DNA of 36,190 nucleotides from Acidimicrobiia bacterium (GCA_003235475.1 QJWC01000025.1:1-36190); one strand, 5' to 3'; counted from the first letter of the stretch, positions 23,497 to 31,937 are shown. Notes: generated from the letters alone by a model not told the origin. Numbers and translations: made by a program.

Positions 23497-24335
23497 TCGG
23501 GTCAGCGTCTGCACCCGCGTCCTCAGCGAACCTCGGCCCGGGATTCGACGTCCTTGCGCTCGCCTTGTCCCTTCGGTGCACAGCCACTGCCGAGCCATCC
23601 GAGGTGATGACCTTGACCGAGGGCGGGAGCACACGCAGGCTCGGCGAGGGTGACAGGGTGGCTGCGGCTGCACGGATGGCTGCCGGCAGGCCAATGCACA
23701 TCACGCTGTCGAACGAGGTTCCTCGCGCGCGGGGCCTCGGATCGTCCGCAGCCGTCGTGGCTGCCGTGGCCGGTGCGGCCCTCAAGGCGAACGGGAACGG
23801 GGGCGACCGACAGGCGGTGTATGCGATCGTCAAAGGCATCGAGGGACACGCTGACAACGCGGCGGCAGCCGTCTTCGGGGGGCTCGTCGCTGCGACCGAC
23901 ACGGGAATCCAGCAGCTCCAGCTTCATCCCTCGCTGCGGGTGGTCGTGGCCGTGCCAAACGAGCACCTCCGCACGAACGAAGCCCGCAACGCCCTTCCCG
24001 ACACCTACGACCGAGGCGTTGCGTCACGGAGCCTGGCGCGTCTCGCATTCCTCATCGAGGGACTGCGTACAGCGAACCCGGGTGCGCTCGCCGAGGCCGG
24101 TGGCGACGAACTCCATGAGGCGCCCCGTTCGGAGCTGTCGCCGATCACCGGAGAGCTGATGGCGGCAGCCCGTGGGGCTGGAGCACTCCATGCAGCGTGG
24201 TCCGGAGCAGGGCCGACCGCGATCGCCTTCACCACGGCGGAGCGCCGCGGCAGGGTGATCGGGGCGATGGCCAACGTGCTCGGACCTGGCGGCGAGGTGC
24301 TGGCGCTCGCTGTCGACTCCGAGGGCCTGCTTTAG
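23493..24335 (+). CDS. thrB: homoserine kinase
   Basis: The 280-residue GHMP kinase phosphorylates L-homoserine with ATP, the penultimate step to threonine. Visible motifs are SAPASSANLGPGFDVLALAL (GHMP motif 1), VPRARGLGSSAAVVAAV (the phosphate-binding PxxxGLGSSAA) and HAAWSGAGPTAIAF (motif 3). The ATG at 23493 overlaps the CDF stop by four bases, an unusual partner: thrB normally sits with thrC or hom, which are absent here. The length is slightly below the 300 or so usual for ThrB. The stop codon TAG overlaps the convergent dgt stop by three bases (24332-24335), so there is no room for a terminator. Confidence 0.9.
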   Translation: MIGSASAPASSANLGPGFDVLALALSLRCTATAEPSEVMTLTEGGSTRRLGEGDRVAAAARMAAGRPMHITLSNEVPRARGLGSSAAVVAAVAGAALKANGNGGDRQAVYAIVKGIEGHADNAAAAVFGGLVAATDTGIQQLQLHPSLRVVVAVPNEHLRTNEARNALPDTYDRGVASRSLARLAFLIEGLRTANPGALAEAGGDELHEAPRSELSPITGELMAAARGAGALHAAWSGAGPTAIAFTTAERRGRVIGAMANVLGPGGEVLALAVDSEGLL

Positions 24336-25330
24336 AACAGGCGCGGCCTGAACAACTCGTCGTGGGTTCGGATGGCGTAGCGATCGGTCATTCCGGCCAC
24401 GTAGTCGATCACCTGGGTGAGGTCGTCCGCCTCGTCATGTCGGTATGACTCAGGCACCTGGTCGAGGTGTTCGAGGTAGTACGTGACGAGGTCGCGCACG
24501 ACCTGCGTGGCGCGACGCCTCTGCGACTCTGCTTCGGGCCGCAGGTACACACGCTCGAACATGAACGCACGCAACGTGTGCATGGCCTCGAGGAGTGATG
24601 GCTCCATCGCGATCTCGTTCTGCCGGTATGACTCGTCGATCACCGCCTCCACCATGGTGGAAACCCACTCCCGGCCGGGTTCCCCGAACGGCTTGATCAC
24701 GTCGGCGGGAAAGCTCTCCGGAGTGAGGATCCCCGCCCGGATTGCGTCCTGGGCGTCATGGGCGAGGTAGGCGATGCGGTCCGCGTACTTCACCACGTCG
24801 CCTTCATGGGTCCCCGCAGTCTCGCCGATCTTCCACGAGTGCGTCCGGATTCCTTCGAGGACCTCGAACGTGAGGTTCAGAGGCTCGAGGACCTCATAGA
24901 TTCGGACGGACTGTTCCGAGTGCAGCCACTCGCCCTCGACGAACTCGGAGAGGGCGTCCTCGCCCGTGTGCCCGAAAGGGGAGTGCCCGACGTCGTGCCC
25001 CAGGCAAACAGCCTCTGCGAGCGCCACGTTGAGCGAGAGGGCCCTCGCGATCGCACTGCCGATCTGGGTGACCTGCAGGGTGTGCGTCATGCGGGTCACG
25101 AAGTGGTCGCCCTCGGGGTTCATGAAGACCTGGGTCTTGTGTTTGAGCCTGCGGAGGGCCTTCGAGTGCATGATCCGGTCGTGGTCCCGCTCGAACGGAG
25201 TCCTCCATGGGTCTGGGTCCTCCGGTATCGCCCGGCCCCTCCCGGCGTTCGACCTGGTTGCGCCCGGTGCCAGATCTGTCGCCTCGCGCTGAAGCGCCAC
25301 CTCGGTGGTCCTCAGGACGAAGTCGCTCAT
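24332..25330 (-). CDS. dgt: dNTP triphosphohydrolase (dGTPase-like, HD domain)
   Basis: The 332-residue protein belongs to the HD-domain dGTPase-like family, which cleaves dNTPs to deoxynucleosides and triphosphate. The metal-binding residues are in MTHTLQV, GHDVGHSPFGHTGEDAL (HD) and VKYADRIAYLAHD. The entry motif DHDRIMHSKALRRLKHKTQV is typical. The C-terminal helical part is shorter than in the roughly 420-residue actinobacterial Dgt, resembling compact family members. The ATG (25328-25330) overlaps the stop of the upstream phnE gene (ATGA), so it is the last gene of the phosphonate-type transporter operon. Its products, deoxynucleosides and triphosphate, make a link to phosphorus recycling thinkable but unproven. 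Confidence 0.88.
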   Translation of the reverse strand: MSDFVLRTTEVALQREATDLAPGATRSNAGRGRAIPEDPDPWRTPFERDHDRIMHSKALRRLKHKTQVFMNPEGDHFVTRMTHTLQVTQIGSAIARALSLNVALAEAVCLGHDVGHSPFGHTGEDALSEFVEGEWLHSEQSVRIYEVLEPLNLTFEVLEGIRTHSWKIGETAGTHEGDVVKYADRIAYLAHDAQDAIRAGILTPESFPADVIKPFGEPGREWVSTMVEAVIDESYRQNEIAMEPSLLEAMHTLRAFMFERVYLRPEAESQRRRATQVVRDLVTYYLEHLDQVPESYRHDEADDLTQVIDYVAGMTDRYAIRTHDELFRPRLF

Positions 25331-26235
25331 GATGGGTCTGCGGTCAGCCTCGGATCACGGTGGCTGCCGGTGATGGCGGTCATCCATTTGCTGATCGGGG
25401 ACTGTGACGGCTGTCCGGTGATGATCCTGCGTCGGATGGCGGCCGATGCCGCATCGATGACGAGGACGGCGACGATGGTGAGGATCAGCGCCGCTCCCGC
25501 CTTCGGCCAGTCCCCCCTGAACCGGAGTCTCGCGACGATCTCCGCGCCGATGCCTCCAGCCCCGACGAGGCCGAGCACAGCAGACGCACGCACGTTGATC
25601 TCGAACCGGTAGAGCCAGTAGGCGACGATGTTGGGCATTGCCTGGGGGACGACGCCGAATCGCATCCGCAACATGGTGGTTCCACCAGATGCCCCGATGG
25701 CCTCGAGAGGACCATCGTCGACACCCTCGATGACCTCAGACGTCAGCTTGCCGAGCGTCCCGATCGAATGGAGGCCGATTGCCATCGCACCCGTGAAGGG
25801 TCCGAGTCCGAAGGGGACGATGAAGATGATGGCGAGGATCAATTCCGGGAAGGCCCTGATCGCGGAGAGGATCGCCCGCGTGGGTGCGACGAGCCATCGG
25901 GGGGAGATGTTCGCGGCGGCCATGAACCCGGCAGGGAACGAGAACATCGCCCCTATGAGTGTCCCGATCCACGCGACGTAGATCGACTCGAGAAGCTTCG
26001 TCATGAGACGGCCCATCTCGGTGAAGTCGGGTGGGAACATGCCGCTGATCAGTACCCACACCTGTCCGGGTGCCGCCCACATGCGTGACGGCGACACTTC
26101 GAGGCCGGCCACCGCCCAGATGAACGGGATCAGGATGCCGAAGGTCACCGCCCACTTGATGACCTTCGGGGCGAGGGGTTCGGCCGGACGTGCCATGTCG
26201 GGAATCGCATCCGGTGCGAGGTCGGGGACCGTCAT
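25327..26235 (-). CDS. phnE: phosphonate/phosphate-type ABC permease (second PhnE)
   Basis: The 302-residue permease has an N-terminal TM helix (about 28-48, WAVTFGILIPFIWAVAGL), then the binding-protein-dependent transport domain. The EAA loop is AIGASGGTTMLRMRFGVVPQ, followed by RASAVLGLVGAGGIGAEI, which is diagnostic of PhnE. About six TM helices are predicted. It overlaps its neighbours on both sides by four bases (ATGA with phnE1 upstream and dgt downstream). Together with the other PhnE it should form a heterodimeric pore, as in transporters of the PhnCDE1E2 layout. Confidence 0.9.
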   Translation of the reverse strand: MTVPDLAPDAIPDMARPAEPLAPKVIKWAVTFGILIPFIWAVAGLEVSPSRMWAAPGQVWVLISGMFPPDFTEMGRLMTKLLESIYVAWIGTLIGAMFSFPAGFMAAANISPRWLVAPTRAILSAIRAFPELILAIIFIVPFGLGPFTGAMAIGLHSIGTLGKLTSEVIEGVDDGPLEAIGASGGTTMLRMRFGVVPQAMPNIVAYWLYRFEINVRASAVLGLVGAGGIGAEIVARLRFRGDWPKAGAALILTIVAVLVIDAASAAIRRRIITGQPSQSPISKWMTAITGSHRDPRLTADPS

Positions 26236-27584
26236 GCGATCCTCCTCCGTGCGTAGATCGAGACCGCCTCGATGACCAGCACGACCGCGAAGATCACAAG
26301 CACGATCGCCATCACCTCATCCCACCGGAAGAACTGGCGGCGTTCGTCGAGGAGCCGCCCGATGCCCCCTGCTCCGACGAATCCGATCACGACGGACGCG
26401 CGAATGTTCAGCTCGAAGACATACAGGCCGTAGGCGATGAAGTTCGGGAGCACTTGGGGAAAAGCCGCGCGGGCAATGACCTGACCATGCGTGGCGCCAG
26501 CGGCTCGAGCGGCCTCGAGGGGCCCGAGGTCGATGGCGTCGACGGTCTCAGAAAGGAGCTTCGCCATGATGGCGAGCGAGAACATGATCATCGCGAGCGC
26601 TCCAGCGAACGGCTTCCCGAACCCGACGGCTGTCGCGAAGAACACGGCCCAGAACAGGTCGGGAATCGTGCGGACGAGGTTGAGGAAGCTCTTCGAGATC
26701 CAGTACACGGCGGCGTTCGGCGCCGTGGGTCGGGATGCCATGAACGAGAGGGGCGCCGCAACGAAGCAACCCACCGTCGCGCCCACGATGGCGATCTGGA
26801 ACGTCTCGATGAGCGCTTTGCCCATGTTGAAGGACGACGGCTGGCCGAGGCTCTTCGGCCATGTGAACTGCGGGGGCCAGAACTCGCCGAGGAAGTCACC
26901 GATGTTGAGGAGCTTCACCCATATTTCGTAGGCCGAGAACCCGATCTCGTTCCAGGCAAGGATGGTGACGAGTGCGCCACCGCCAACAGCGAGCGGTGTC
27001 GCCTTGCCGAGCCAGAAGGACACGTTCGTGGTCGCGCCAAGGATGCCCGATGCGACGCCGACCGCGATGAAGAGGCCGAATGTCAGCAGTTGGGTGGTCG
27101 TCTGGCCGGGCCGCACCCGGTCGAGCACGCCGACGGCAACCGCGGTGAGGAGTGCGACGTACGCCCCCCCGGCCCACGCGGACGCCGAGATGACAATGGT
27201 CGACACCCTCGTTCCACCGCTGTTGCGTTGGGTCACCCACCCCGCAGCGATACCGATGATCGCGATGGGCAACGCGGCCCTGAATGCCAGGCCAGACGTC
27301 ACTCCGATCTCGCGCGACGCGACGACGACGTTGAACATCGAATATGAGATGGTCGAAGCGACGACGAGGACGATCCCGTCGACGAAGGATCGTGTGACCT
27401 TGATCCACCAGAACAGCCCGAACGTCGAAAGCCCGATGAGAAGCCCCCATACGGGTCCTGCCTCGCCTGCGTAGCCGATGACATAGAGGGCTGCCGCGAA
27501 TGCGATGAAGGGGAGCAGGACGGTCCGCCCCGTGCGCGGCTCGGGAGGCCGAACCTGCGCCTGCGGCTCGGCGAACGTGGTCAC
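26232..27584 (-). CDS. phnE: phosphonate/phosphate-type ABC permease with extended N-terminus (first PhnE)
   Basis: The 450-residue permease is long for PhnE (usually about 260-300 residues). The C-terminal half (about 215-450) holds the transport domain, with the EAA loop ARAAGATHGQVIARAAFPQ and ASVVIGFVGAGGIGRLL. The first 190 residues add about five to six extra TM helices (TVLLPFIAFAAALYVIGYAG and others) of unknown role. The GTG start (27582-27584) follows the phnC stop without any gap (TAG, GTG), and its stop overlaps the second phnE. The extra membrane segment could be an accessory domain; it does not look like a second copy of the transport domain, because no EAA motif is seen there. 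Confidence 0.87.
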   Translation of the reverse strand: MTTFAEPQAQVRPPEPRTGRTVLLPFIAFAAALYVIGYAGEAGPVWGLLIGLSTFGLFWWIKVTRSFVDGIVLVVASTISYSMFNVVVASREIGVTSGLAFRAALPIAIIGIAAGWVTQRNSGGTRVSTIVISASAWAGGAYVALLTAVAVGVLDRVRPGQTTTQLLTFGLFIAVGVASGILGATTNVSFWLGKATPLAVGGGALVTILAWNEIGFSAYEIWVKLLNIGDFLGEFWPPQFTWPKSLGQPSSFNMGKALIETFQIAIVGATVGCFVAAPLSFMASRPTAPNAAVYWISKSFLNLVRTIPDLFWAVFFATAVGFGKPFAGALAMIMFSLAIMAKLLSETVDAIDLGPLEAARAAGATHGQVIARAAFPQVLPNFIAYGLYVFELNIRASVVIGFVGAGGIGRLLDERRQFFRWDEVMAIVLVIFAVVLVIEAVSIYARRRIA

Positions 27585-28358
27585 CTACCGGCGTCCTTCC
27601 ACCAGGTCGTCTGGCGTGATCGCCCTTCCGTAGATGCCGCGGAAGACGTCGTCGTCGACGTCCTTGATGTTGCCGTCGAAGACGAGCAGGCCGTCCTTGA
27701 GTCCGATCAGTCGCTGCCCGTACTGGCGGGCGAGGTCAAGGAAATGGAGGTTGATGATCGTGGTGATGCCGAGGTCGCGGTTGATGCGCTGGAGGTCGCG
27801 CATCACGACGTGTGACGTGACAGGATCCAACGACGCGACAGGCTCGTCGGCAAGGATCACCTTCGGCTCTTGGGCGAGGGCTCTGGCGATACCGACCCGC
27901 TGTTGCTGACCGCCCGAGAGGTCTGATGCCCGAACGTAGGCTTTCTCGACGATGCCGACCCGTTCGAGGGACTGCATCGCAATTTCCTTGTCGTGTGCAG
28001 GCCACAGGCCGAACATCGATCGCCAACGAGGAACCATCGACAGGCGGCCCATGAGGACGTTGTTGATGACCCTGGCACGGTTCACAAGGTTGAACGTCTG
28101 GAAGATCATTCCGACGTCGCTGCGGATCTCTCGGATCTCGCGGTTCGAAGCACCCACGACCTCGCGACCGTCGACGGTCACGGACCCGGTCACCGGGACG
28201 AGGCCGTTGATCGACCTGAGTAGTGTCGACTTGCCGGCACCTGACAGGCCGACGATGACGACGAACTCGCCCTCCTCGATGACGAGGTCGACGTCCTTGA
28301 GCGCCGTCAACCCACCCGGGTAGGTGACGGTCGTTCCGGTGAATTGAATGCGTGACAT
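27585..28358 (-). CDS. phnC: phosphonate/phosphate-type ABC transporter ATPase
   Basis: The 257-residue ATPase has Walker A GLSGAGKSTLLRS, signature LSGGQQQRVGIARAL, Walker B VILADEPVASLDP and the switch histidine in INLHFLDLA. It matches the PhnC family in length and in the C-terminal GRAITPDDLVEGRR. It powers uptake through the two PhnE permeases. The ATG (28356-28358) comes one base after the T-run of a strong terminator that separates it from phnD. No free Shine-Dalgarno is visible: the only AGGAGG-like sequence lies in the 5' arm of that hairpin. Expression therefore depends on readthrough and is probably far lower than that of phnD. Confidence 0.92.
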   Translation of the reverse strand: MSRIQFTGTTVTYPGGLTALKDVDLVIEEGEFVVIVGLSGAGKSTLLRSINGLVPVTGSVTVDGREVVGASNREIREIRSDVGMIFQTFNLVNRARVINNVLMGRLSMVPRWRSMFGLWPAHDKEIAMQSLERVGIVEKAYVRASDLSGGQQQRVGIARALAQEPKVILADEPVASLDPVTSHVVMRDLQRINRDLGITTIINLHFLDLARQYGQRLIGLKDGLLVFDGNIKDVDDDVFRGIYGRAITPDDLVEGRR

Positions 28359-28359
28359 G

Positions 28360-28390
28360 AAAAAGAGGAGGGGGCCGAAGCCCCCTCCTC
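28360..28390 (-). terminator. strong intrinsic terminator between phnD and phnC
   Basis: On the minus strand the arm GAGGAGGGGGC, the tetraloop TTCG and the arm GCCCCCTCCTC form a perfect 11-pair stem, followed at once by TTTTT. It begins seven bases after the phnD stop, and the T-run ends one base before the phnC ATG. It would stop most transcripts after phnD and let a fraction continue into phnC and the permease genes. Confidence 0.9.
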
Positions 28391-28397
28391 AATTCGA

Positions 28398-29537
28398 TCA
28401 GTCTTCGGAGATGCCGAGCTTCTCGGCAGCTTCACGGACCACGTCGAAGTCCGACTCGACCGCGGGACGGACAGCGGTCCATCCGTAGATCTCGTCGAAC
28501 AGCGCAATGCCATCCTCGGTGGCCAAGAACGCGACCGTTGCGTCGTAGACAGCCTGCTTGAGGTTTTCAGGCAGCTCGCCGCGAGCGACGACCACGTCGT
28601 TCGGGATCTCGTCCGTGATGGCGAACACGATCACCTTCGAACCGACATCCGGGTTGTCGTTGCGGATGTTCCGTCGTGCGTCGTCGAACGAGAGGCCGAT
28701 GTCGAAGTCACCGTTGTAGACGGCGGCGACGGTGTCGGTGTGCGACACGAGGTACGAGTACGTGATGTCGTTCTCGATGTCGATGCCCTCGTTGAGCAGC
28801 TGGAGCTGCGGGAAGACACCACCGGAGGTGGACGTCGCGCTGGTGAACGCAACGCTGCGGCCAACGACCGCTGAGAGCGGGGCCATGCAGGCTTGGCCGA
28901 AGTCGACGGTCGTTCCGTCGTCGAGAACCTCCTGCTCCTTGCCGTTGTCGCCGAAGGCGACACCGACCTGGAGTGCAACAGCCTCGAACGGCGTCACGAG
29001 GTGCACGCCATCGGGGCCGTTCTCGAGCGCACCCTCAACCGGCGGCTCTTCACAGATCGAAGGATCGTTCGTGAACCACTGGCCGTGGTACGTCGCCGCA
29101 CCGAAGCGGATCGACTGCATCAGCACTTCGAGGGTCGGGTACTGCTGGGAAGCCTGGACATAGCCGAACGGGCCGAACGCACCGAAGTCGGCTTGGCCAG
29201 CGCCCATTGCGACGACGAGGCCGTTGTAGTCCGGCGTCACGACGCCCTCGACCTCGATGCCGAGTTCGGCCGAGAGGAAGTCCATGTACGGCTGGATCGT
29301 GTCACCGAGGGTCTCTGCCTGCTCGGACGGGATGAAGCCGTAGACGATCTTGTCGGGCCAGTCGGCCTTCGGATCGACGGTGGTCGTGGTTGCTTCGGTG
29401 GTGGTGGTGTCACCGTCACCGGTTGTGGTGGTCTGTTCCGGAGCGCTCGTAGTCGTGTCATCTGACCCGGTCGACGCACATGCGGCGAGAACCAGCATCA
29501 GGGCCACGAGCAAGGAAACAAGACTTCTCTTGCGCAT
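28398..29537 (-). CDS. phnD: phosphate/phosphite/phosphonate-binding lipoprotein (PhnD family)
   Basis: The 379-residue solute-binding protein starts at the ATG at 29535-29537, with AAGGAG five bases upstream on the minus strand. Residues 1-21 are a lipoprotein signal (MRKRSLVSLLVALMLVLAAC, lipobox LAAC). A Thr-rich linker (about 22-50) tethers the domain to the membrane. The mature part has PhnD hallmarks: KIVYGFIPSEQAETLGDTI, PDYNGLVVAMGAGQADFG, FGPFGYVQA and the second-lobe VYNGDFDIGLSFDDAR. The ligand may be a phosphonate, phosphite or phosphate ester. No C-P lyase, phosphonatase or phosphite dehydrogenase gene is in the window to decide. A strong terminator follows, so this gene is probably expressed above the rest of the transporter, as is common for binding proteins. 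Confidence 0.9.
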   Translation of the reverse strand: MRKRSLVSLLVALMLVLAACASTGSDDTTTSAPEQTTTTGDGDTTTTEATTTTVDPKADWPDKIVYGFIPSEQAETLGDTIQPYMDFLSAELGIEVEGVVTPDYNGLVVAMGAGQADFGAFGPFGYVQASQQYPTLEVLMQSIRFGAATYHGQWFTNDPSICEEPPVEGALENGPDGVHLVTPFEAVALQVGVAFGDNGKEQEVLDDGTTVDFGQACMAPLSAVVGRSVAFTSATSTSGGVFPQLQLLNEGIDIENDITYSYLVSHTDTVAAVYNGDFDIGLSFDDARRNIRNDNPDVGSKVIVFAITDEIPNDVVVARGELPENLKQAVYDATVAFLATEDGIALFDEIYGWTAVRPAVESDFDVVREAAEKLGISED

Positions 29538-29583
29538 ATCTACTCCTTGAAGGCAGGGGTCGAGGTGACCCCTTTCTGACTGA

Positions 29584-29589
29584 ATCCTA
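29584..29589 (-). promoter_or_regulatory. putative -10 element for the phn operon
   Basis: TAGGAT on the minus strand, 46 bases before the phnD ATG, within the 77-base gap after the nucleotidase gene. No clear -35 box, Pho-box-like direct repeat or riboswitch was recognised in this short gap. Confidence 0.35.
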
Positions 29590-29614
29590 ACCAAGCGTCG
29601 GGCGCCACGCCGAT

Positions 29615-30163
29615 TCAGCAGTACTGGCGGCTCACCAACGCCTCGAAGGCGTCCCAGCTGTCGACATCCACGCATCCTTGTACCGGGCTGTTCCACGGTC
29701 GCACGAAGCGCACGATGGTACGGTCTGGTCGTTCGAGCGCGAGGGTCTCGAGGTTGTGCGGCCCGTCGTCGAGGTAGATGTCGCAGTCGACCCGCCACTT
29801 CTCCTCCGTGATGTGGACCTCGCTCGTCGGAATACCGGCCTCCCCGATCCACACGAACGTCTCGGAGTGGGCCCACGCAGGCTTGGTGGTGATGATGACG
29901 ATCTCGTGCTCCCTGGACAGCCGGTGGAGCGCCTCGAGCGCGCCGTCATACACGGGCAGCGTGCGGAAGAGCCCGGGACCGTCGCCGTTCCTCGCCCATT
30001 CCCAGAAGTCGTCGAGCGTGTTGTAGGGGGTGAGGTCGAGCATCGCCCCCCAGTGCGTGACCAGATCGGGCGTGTAATCGGTCCCCTGCTCCGCGTTGTA
30101 TCTCGTCATCCACCCGAGGTTGAAGTCCGCAACGACACCGTCGAGGTCGATTCCCAAACGCAT
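29615..30163 (-). CDS. 5'(3')-deoxyribonucleotidase-like HAD phosphatase
   Basis: The 182-residue protein belongs to the NT5C (5'(3')-deoxyribonucleotidase) branch of the HAD superfamily. The nucleophile motif is at the N-terminus, GIDLDGVVADFN (DxDGVxxD). Motif II is IVIITTKPA, and the metal-binding motif is CDIYLDDGPHN. WNxxxQGCVDVDSWDAF at the end is family-specific. Relatives dephosphorylate dUMP/dTMP or other deoxynucleotides. The ATG (30161-30163) is five bases after the dnaX stop, so it is co-transcribed with dnaX, a pairing of replication and nucleotide metabolism. It ends 77 bases before phnD. Confidence 0.83.
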   Translation of the reverse strand: MRLGIDLDGVVADFNLGWMTRYNAEQGTDYTPDLVTHWGAMLDLTPYNTLDDFWEWARNGDGPGLFRTLPVYDGALEALHRLSREHEIVIITTKPAWAHSETFVWIGEAGIPTSEVHITEEKWRVDCDIYLDDGPHNLETLALERPDRTIVRFVRPWNSPVQGCVDVDSWDAFEALVSRQYC

Positions 30164-30168
30164 ACGCC

Positions 30169-31923
30169 TCAGCCCTGGTCGACGAACTCGCCGCCGAGGG
30201 CGTCCTGGAGCATCGCGGCGGGATCGTCCGCTTCATCGTCGTCGGCGCTCACGAGGGAGTCCTTGTCCGGCACCAGCTCGAGGTCCATGGCCCCCGTGCT
30301 GTCCGCTGCAGGCGCATCTGCCGACTGGAATCGAACGGCCACAGCCGCGCCGAGTTGGTCTCCCGCGTGGGATGTGATGGCTTCCTGGAGCGCCTTGTCG
30401 GCCTTCAGCTGCTCGAGATGGAAGTGCATGTGTGATGCCACCTCGAACACGACGGCTCCGCCCTCGACGGCGACGGGTGTCGCCTCCCTGAGGAGCGCAT
30501 GGCGCCTCGGGCCGACCTCGGTCCGGATCGTCGCCGCCACTGACGGCCATACGCGGTTGAAGTCGGACAGTTTGAACGTAGAGGCCGCCTCGTCCGCGAC
30601 TTCGATGGTCGGCGCTTCCACCTCGCGTGTGTCGTCGGCTGGTACCACAGCGGCTTCAACCTGTTCGGTCGCTGGATCGTCCTCCACAGGTTCAACGTTC
30701 TTCTCGAACGGCCTGTCCGCAGGGAGATCTCGCGCGGGCGCCGGAGTGGGCTTCGGAGCGGCCCTTAGCTCCTCGACCGAGCGCTCGACCCGTGCGAGCC
30801 TTGCCGACACGGATTCGACGTCTGCGACCACCTCGGGCCGGGTGAGCCTGATGATCGCCATCTCGACGACGAGGCGCTCCTCGCGACCGTCCCTGAGGTC
30901 GGTGAGCGCCACCGAGAGCACGTCGATCGCCCTCAGTACATCTGTGCTGGGAATCGTGGGAGCGACCTGTTGCCACTCGTCGATGGTCTCGCTCGATGCA
31001 TCCACGATCTCCGCGAGATTCGGCGCGTACTGGGCGAGGAACACGCCGCGCATGTAGGCGATTGCATCCGCCACGAACCTGCGCAGGTCCGATCCCTGTC
31101 GGGTGAGGTTCGCGATCAGCTCGAGCCCGGCTGCGGCGTCGGTGTCGACCATGGCGTCGATCAGCTTGCGGAACGAGTCCCGATCGGCGAGTCCGAGGGC
31201 TCGCTCGACTCCCGCCGTCGTCACCGCGCCTGCACCGAGGGCGGCTACCTGTTCGAGGAGGCTCATCGCGTCGCGGACGGAACCTCCCGCGTGGGCGGTC
31301 ACAGCGGAGAGCGCCGCATGGTCGTGCGTGAACCCCTCAGCGTCAGCGATCTTCGCCAGGTAGTCGACGAGCGTCTCGGTCGGTACAGGGTGGAAGTCGA
31401 AGCGCTGCGACCTCGATCGGATCGTGTCGAGCAGTTTGTAGGGCTCGGTCGTGGCAAGCACGAAGATCACATGGTCGGGGGGCTCCTCGAGCGTCTTGAG
31501 GAGGGCATTGCCGGCGGCGCGGGACAGCATGTGCGCCTCGTCGAGGATGTAGACGCGCTTCGCGCCAGCGGCGGCTGCGACCGTCGACACGTTCGCCCGG
31601 ATCTCCCGCACGTCCTCGACCTTGTTGTGGGATGCGGCGTCGAGTTCGATGACGTCGAGCGATGTCCCTTCCGTGATGCCGACACACGAGGGGCAGGTGT
31701 TGCACGGTTCTCCGTCGGCGGCCCTGTTCGGGCAGTTCAAGGACTTTGCGAGCAGCCGGGCCGAGGTCGTCTTCCCCGTTCCGCGGGGCCCTGTGAACAA
31801 GTACGCGTGTGCGACCTTGTCCTCGACCACCTCGCGGGCGAGCGTCGTTGTGACATGATCCTGCCCGACGACCTCGTCGAATCGCTGCGGCCGATACTTG
31901 CGATAGAGCGCCTGGTACTGCAT
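30169..31923 (-). CDS. dnaX: DNA polymerase III subunits gamma/tau
   Basis: The 584-residue clamp-loader subunit starts with the conserved MQYQALYRKYRPQRFDEVVG. Walker A is GPRGTGKTTSARLLAKSL, the zinc module is CPNRAADGEPCNTCPSC, Walker B is VYILDEAHMLS, and sensor 1 and the arginine finger are in LATTEPYKLLDTIRSRSQRF. Domain III ends near residue 380. A Pro/Glu/Val-rich linker follows, and a C-terminal tau-like domain (FNRVWPSVAATIRTEVGPRR...) should contact the polymerase and helicase. A GTG just before the ATG is an alternative first codon. TACCGT lies eight bases before the ATG. It is normally followed by ybaB-recR, but here these genes point the other way. Confidence 0.94.
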   Translation of the reverse strand: MQYQALYRKYRPQRFDEVVGQDHVTTTLAREVVEDKVAHAYLFTGPRGTGKTTSARLLAKSLNCPNRAADGEPCNTCPSCVGITEGTSLDVIELDAASHNKVEDVREIRANVSTVAAAAGAKRVYILDEAHMLSRAAGNALLKTLEEPPDHVIFVLATTEPYKLLDTIRSRSQRFDFHPVPTETLVDYLAKIADAEGFTHDHAALSAVTAHAGGSVRDAMSLLEQVAALGAGAVTTAGVERALGLADRDSFRKLIDAMVDTDAAAGLELIANLTRQGSDLRRFVADAIAYMRGVFLAQYAPNLAEIVDASSETIDEWQQVAPTIPSTDVLRAIDVLSVALTDLRDGREERLVVEMAIIRLTRPEVVADVESVSARLARVERSVEELRAAPKPTPAPARDLPADRPFEKNVEPVEDDPATEQVEAAVVPADDTREVEAPTIEVADEAASTFKLSDFNRVWPSVAATIRTEVGPRRHALLREATPVAVEGGAVVFEVASHMHFHLEQLKADKALQEAITSHAGDQLGAAVAVRFQSADAPAADSTGAMDLELVPDKDSLVSADDDEADDPAAMLQDALGGEFVDQG

Positions 31924-31931
31924 CACCCCCG

Positions 31932-31937
31932 ACGGTA
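31932..31937 (-). promoter_or_regulatory. -10 element of the dnaX promoter
   Basis: TACCGT on the minus strand, eight bases before the dnaX ATG (five before the adjoining GTG). It lies back to back with the ybaB promoter 63 bases away. Confidence 0.5.

Noticed and set aside
29538-29614. Pho box or riboswitch before phnD
   Set aside because: The 77 bases contain a -10-like hexamer and a ribosome binding site, but no direct repeats of the Pho type or aptamer-like structure.
29678-31057. 459-codon plus-strand open frame over the nucleotidase and dnaX
   Set aside because: Ser/Arg/Thr-rich shadow spanning two well-identified minus-strand genes.
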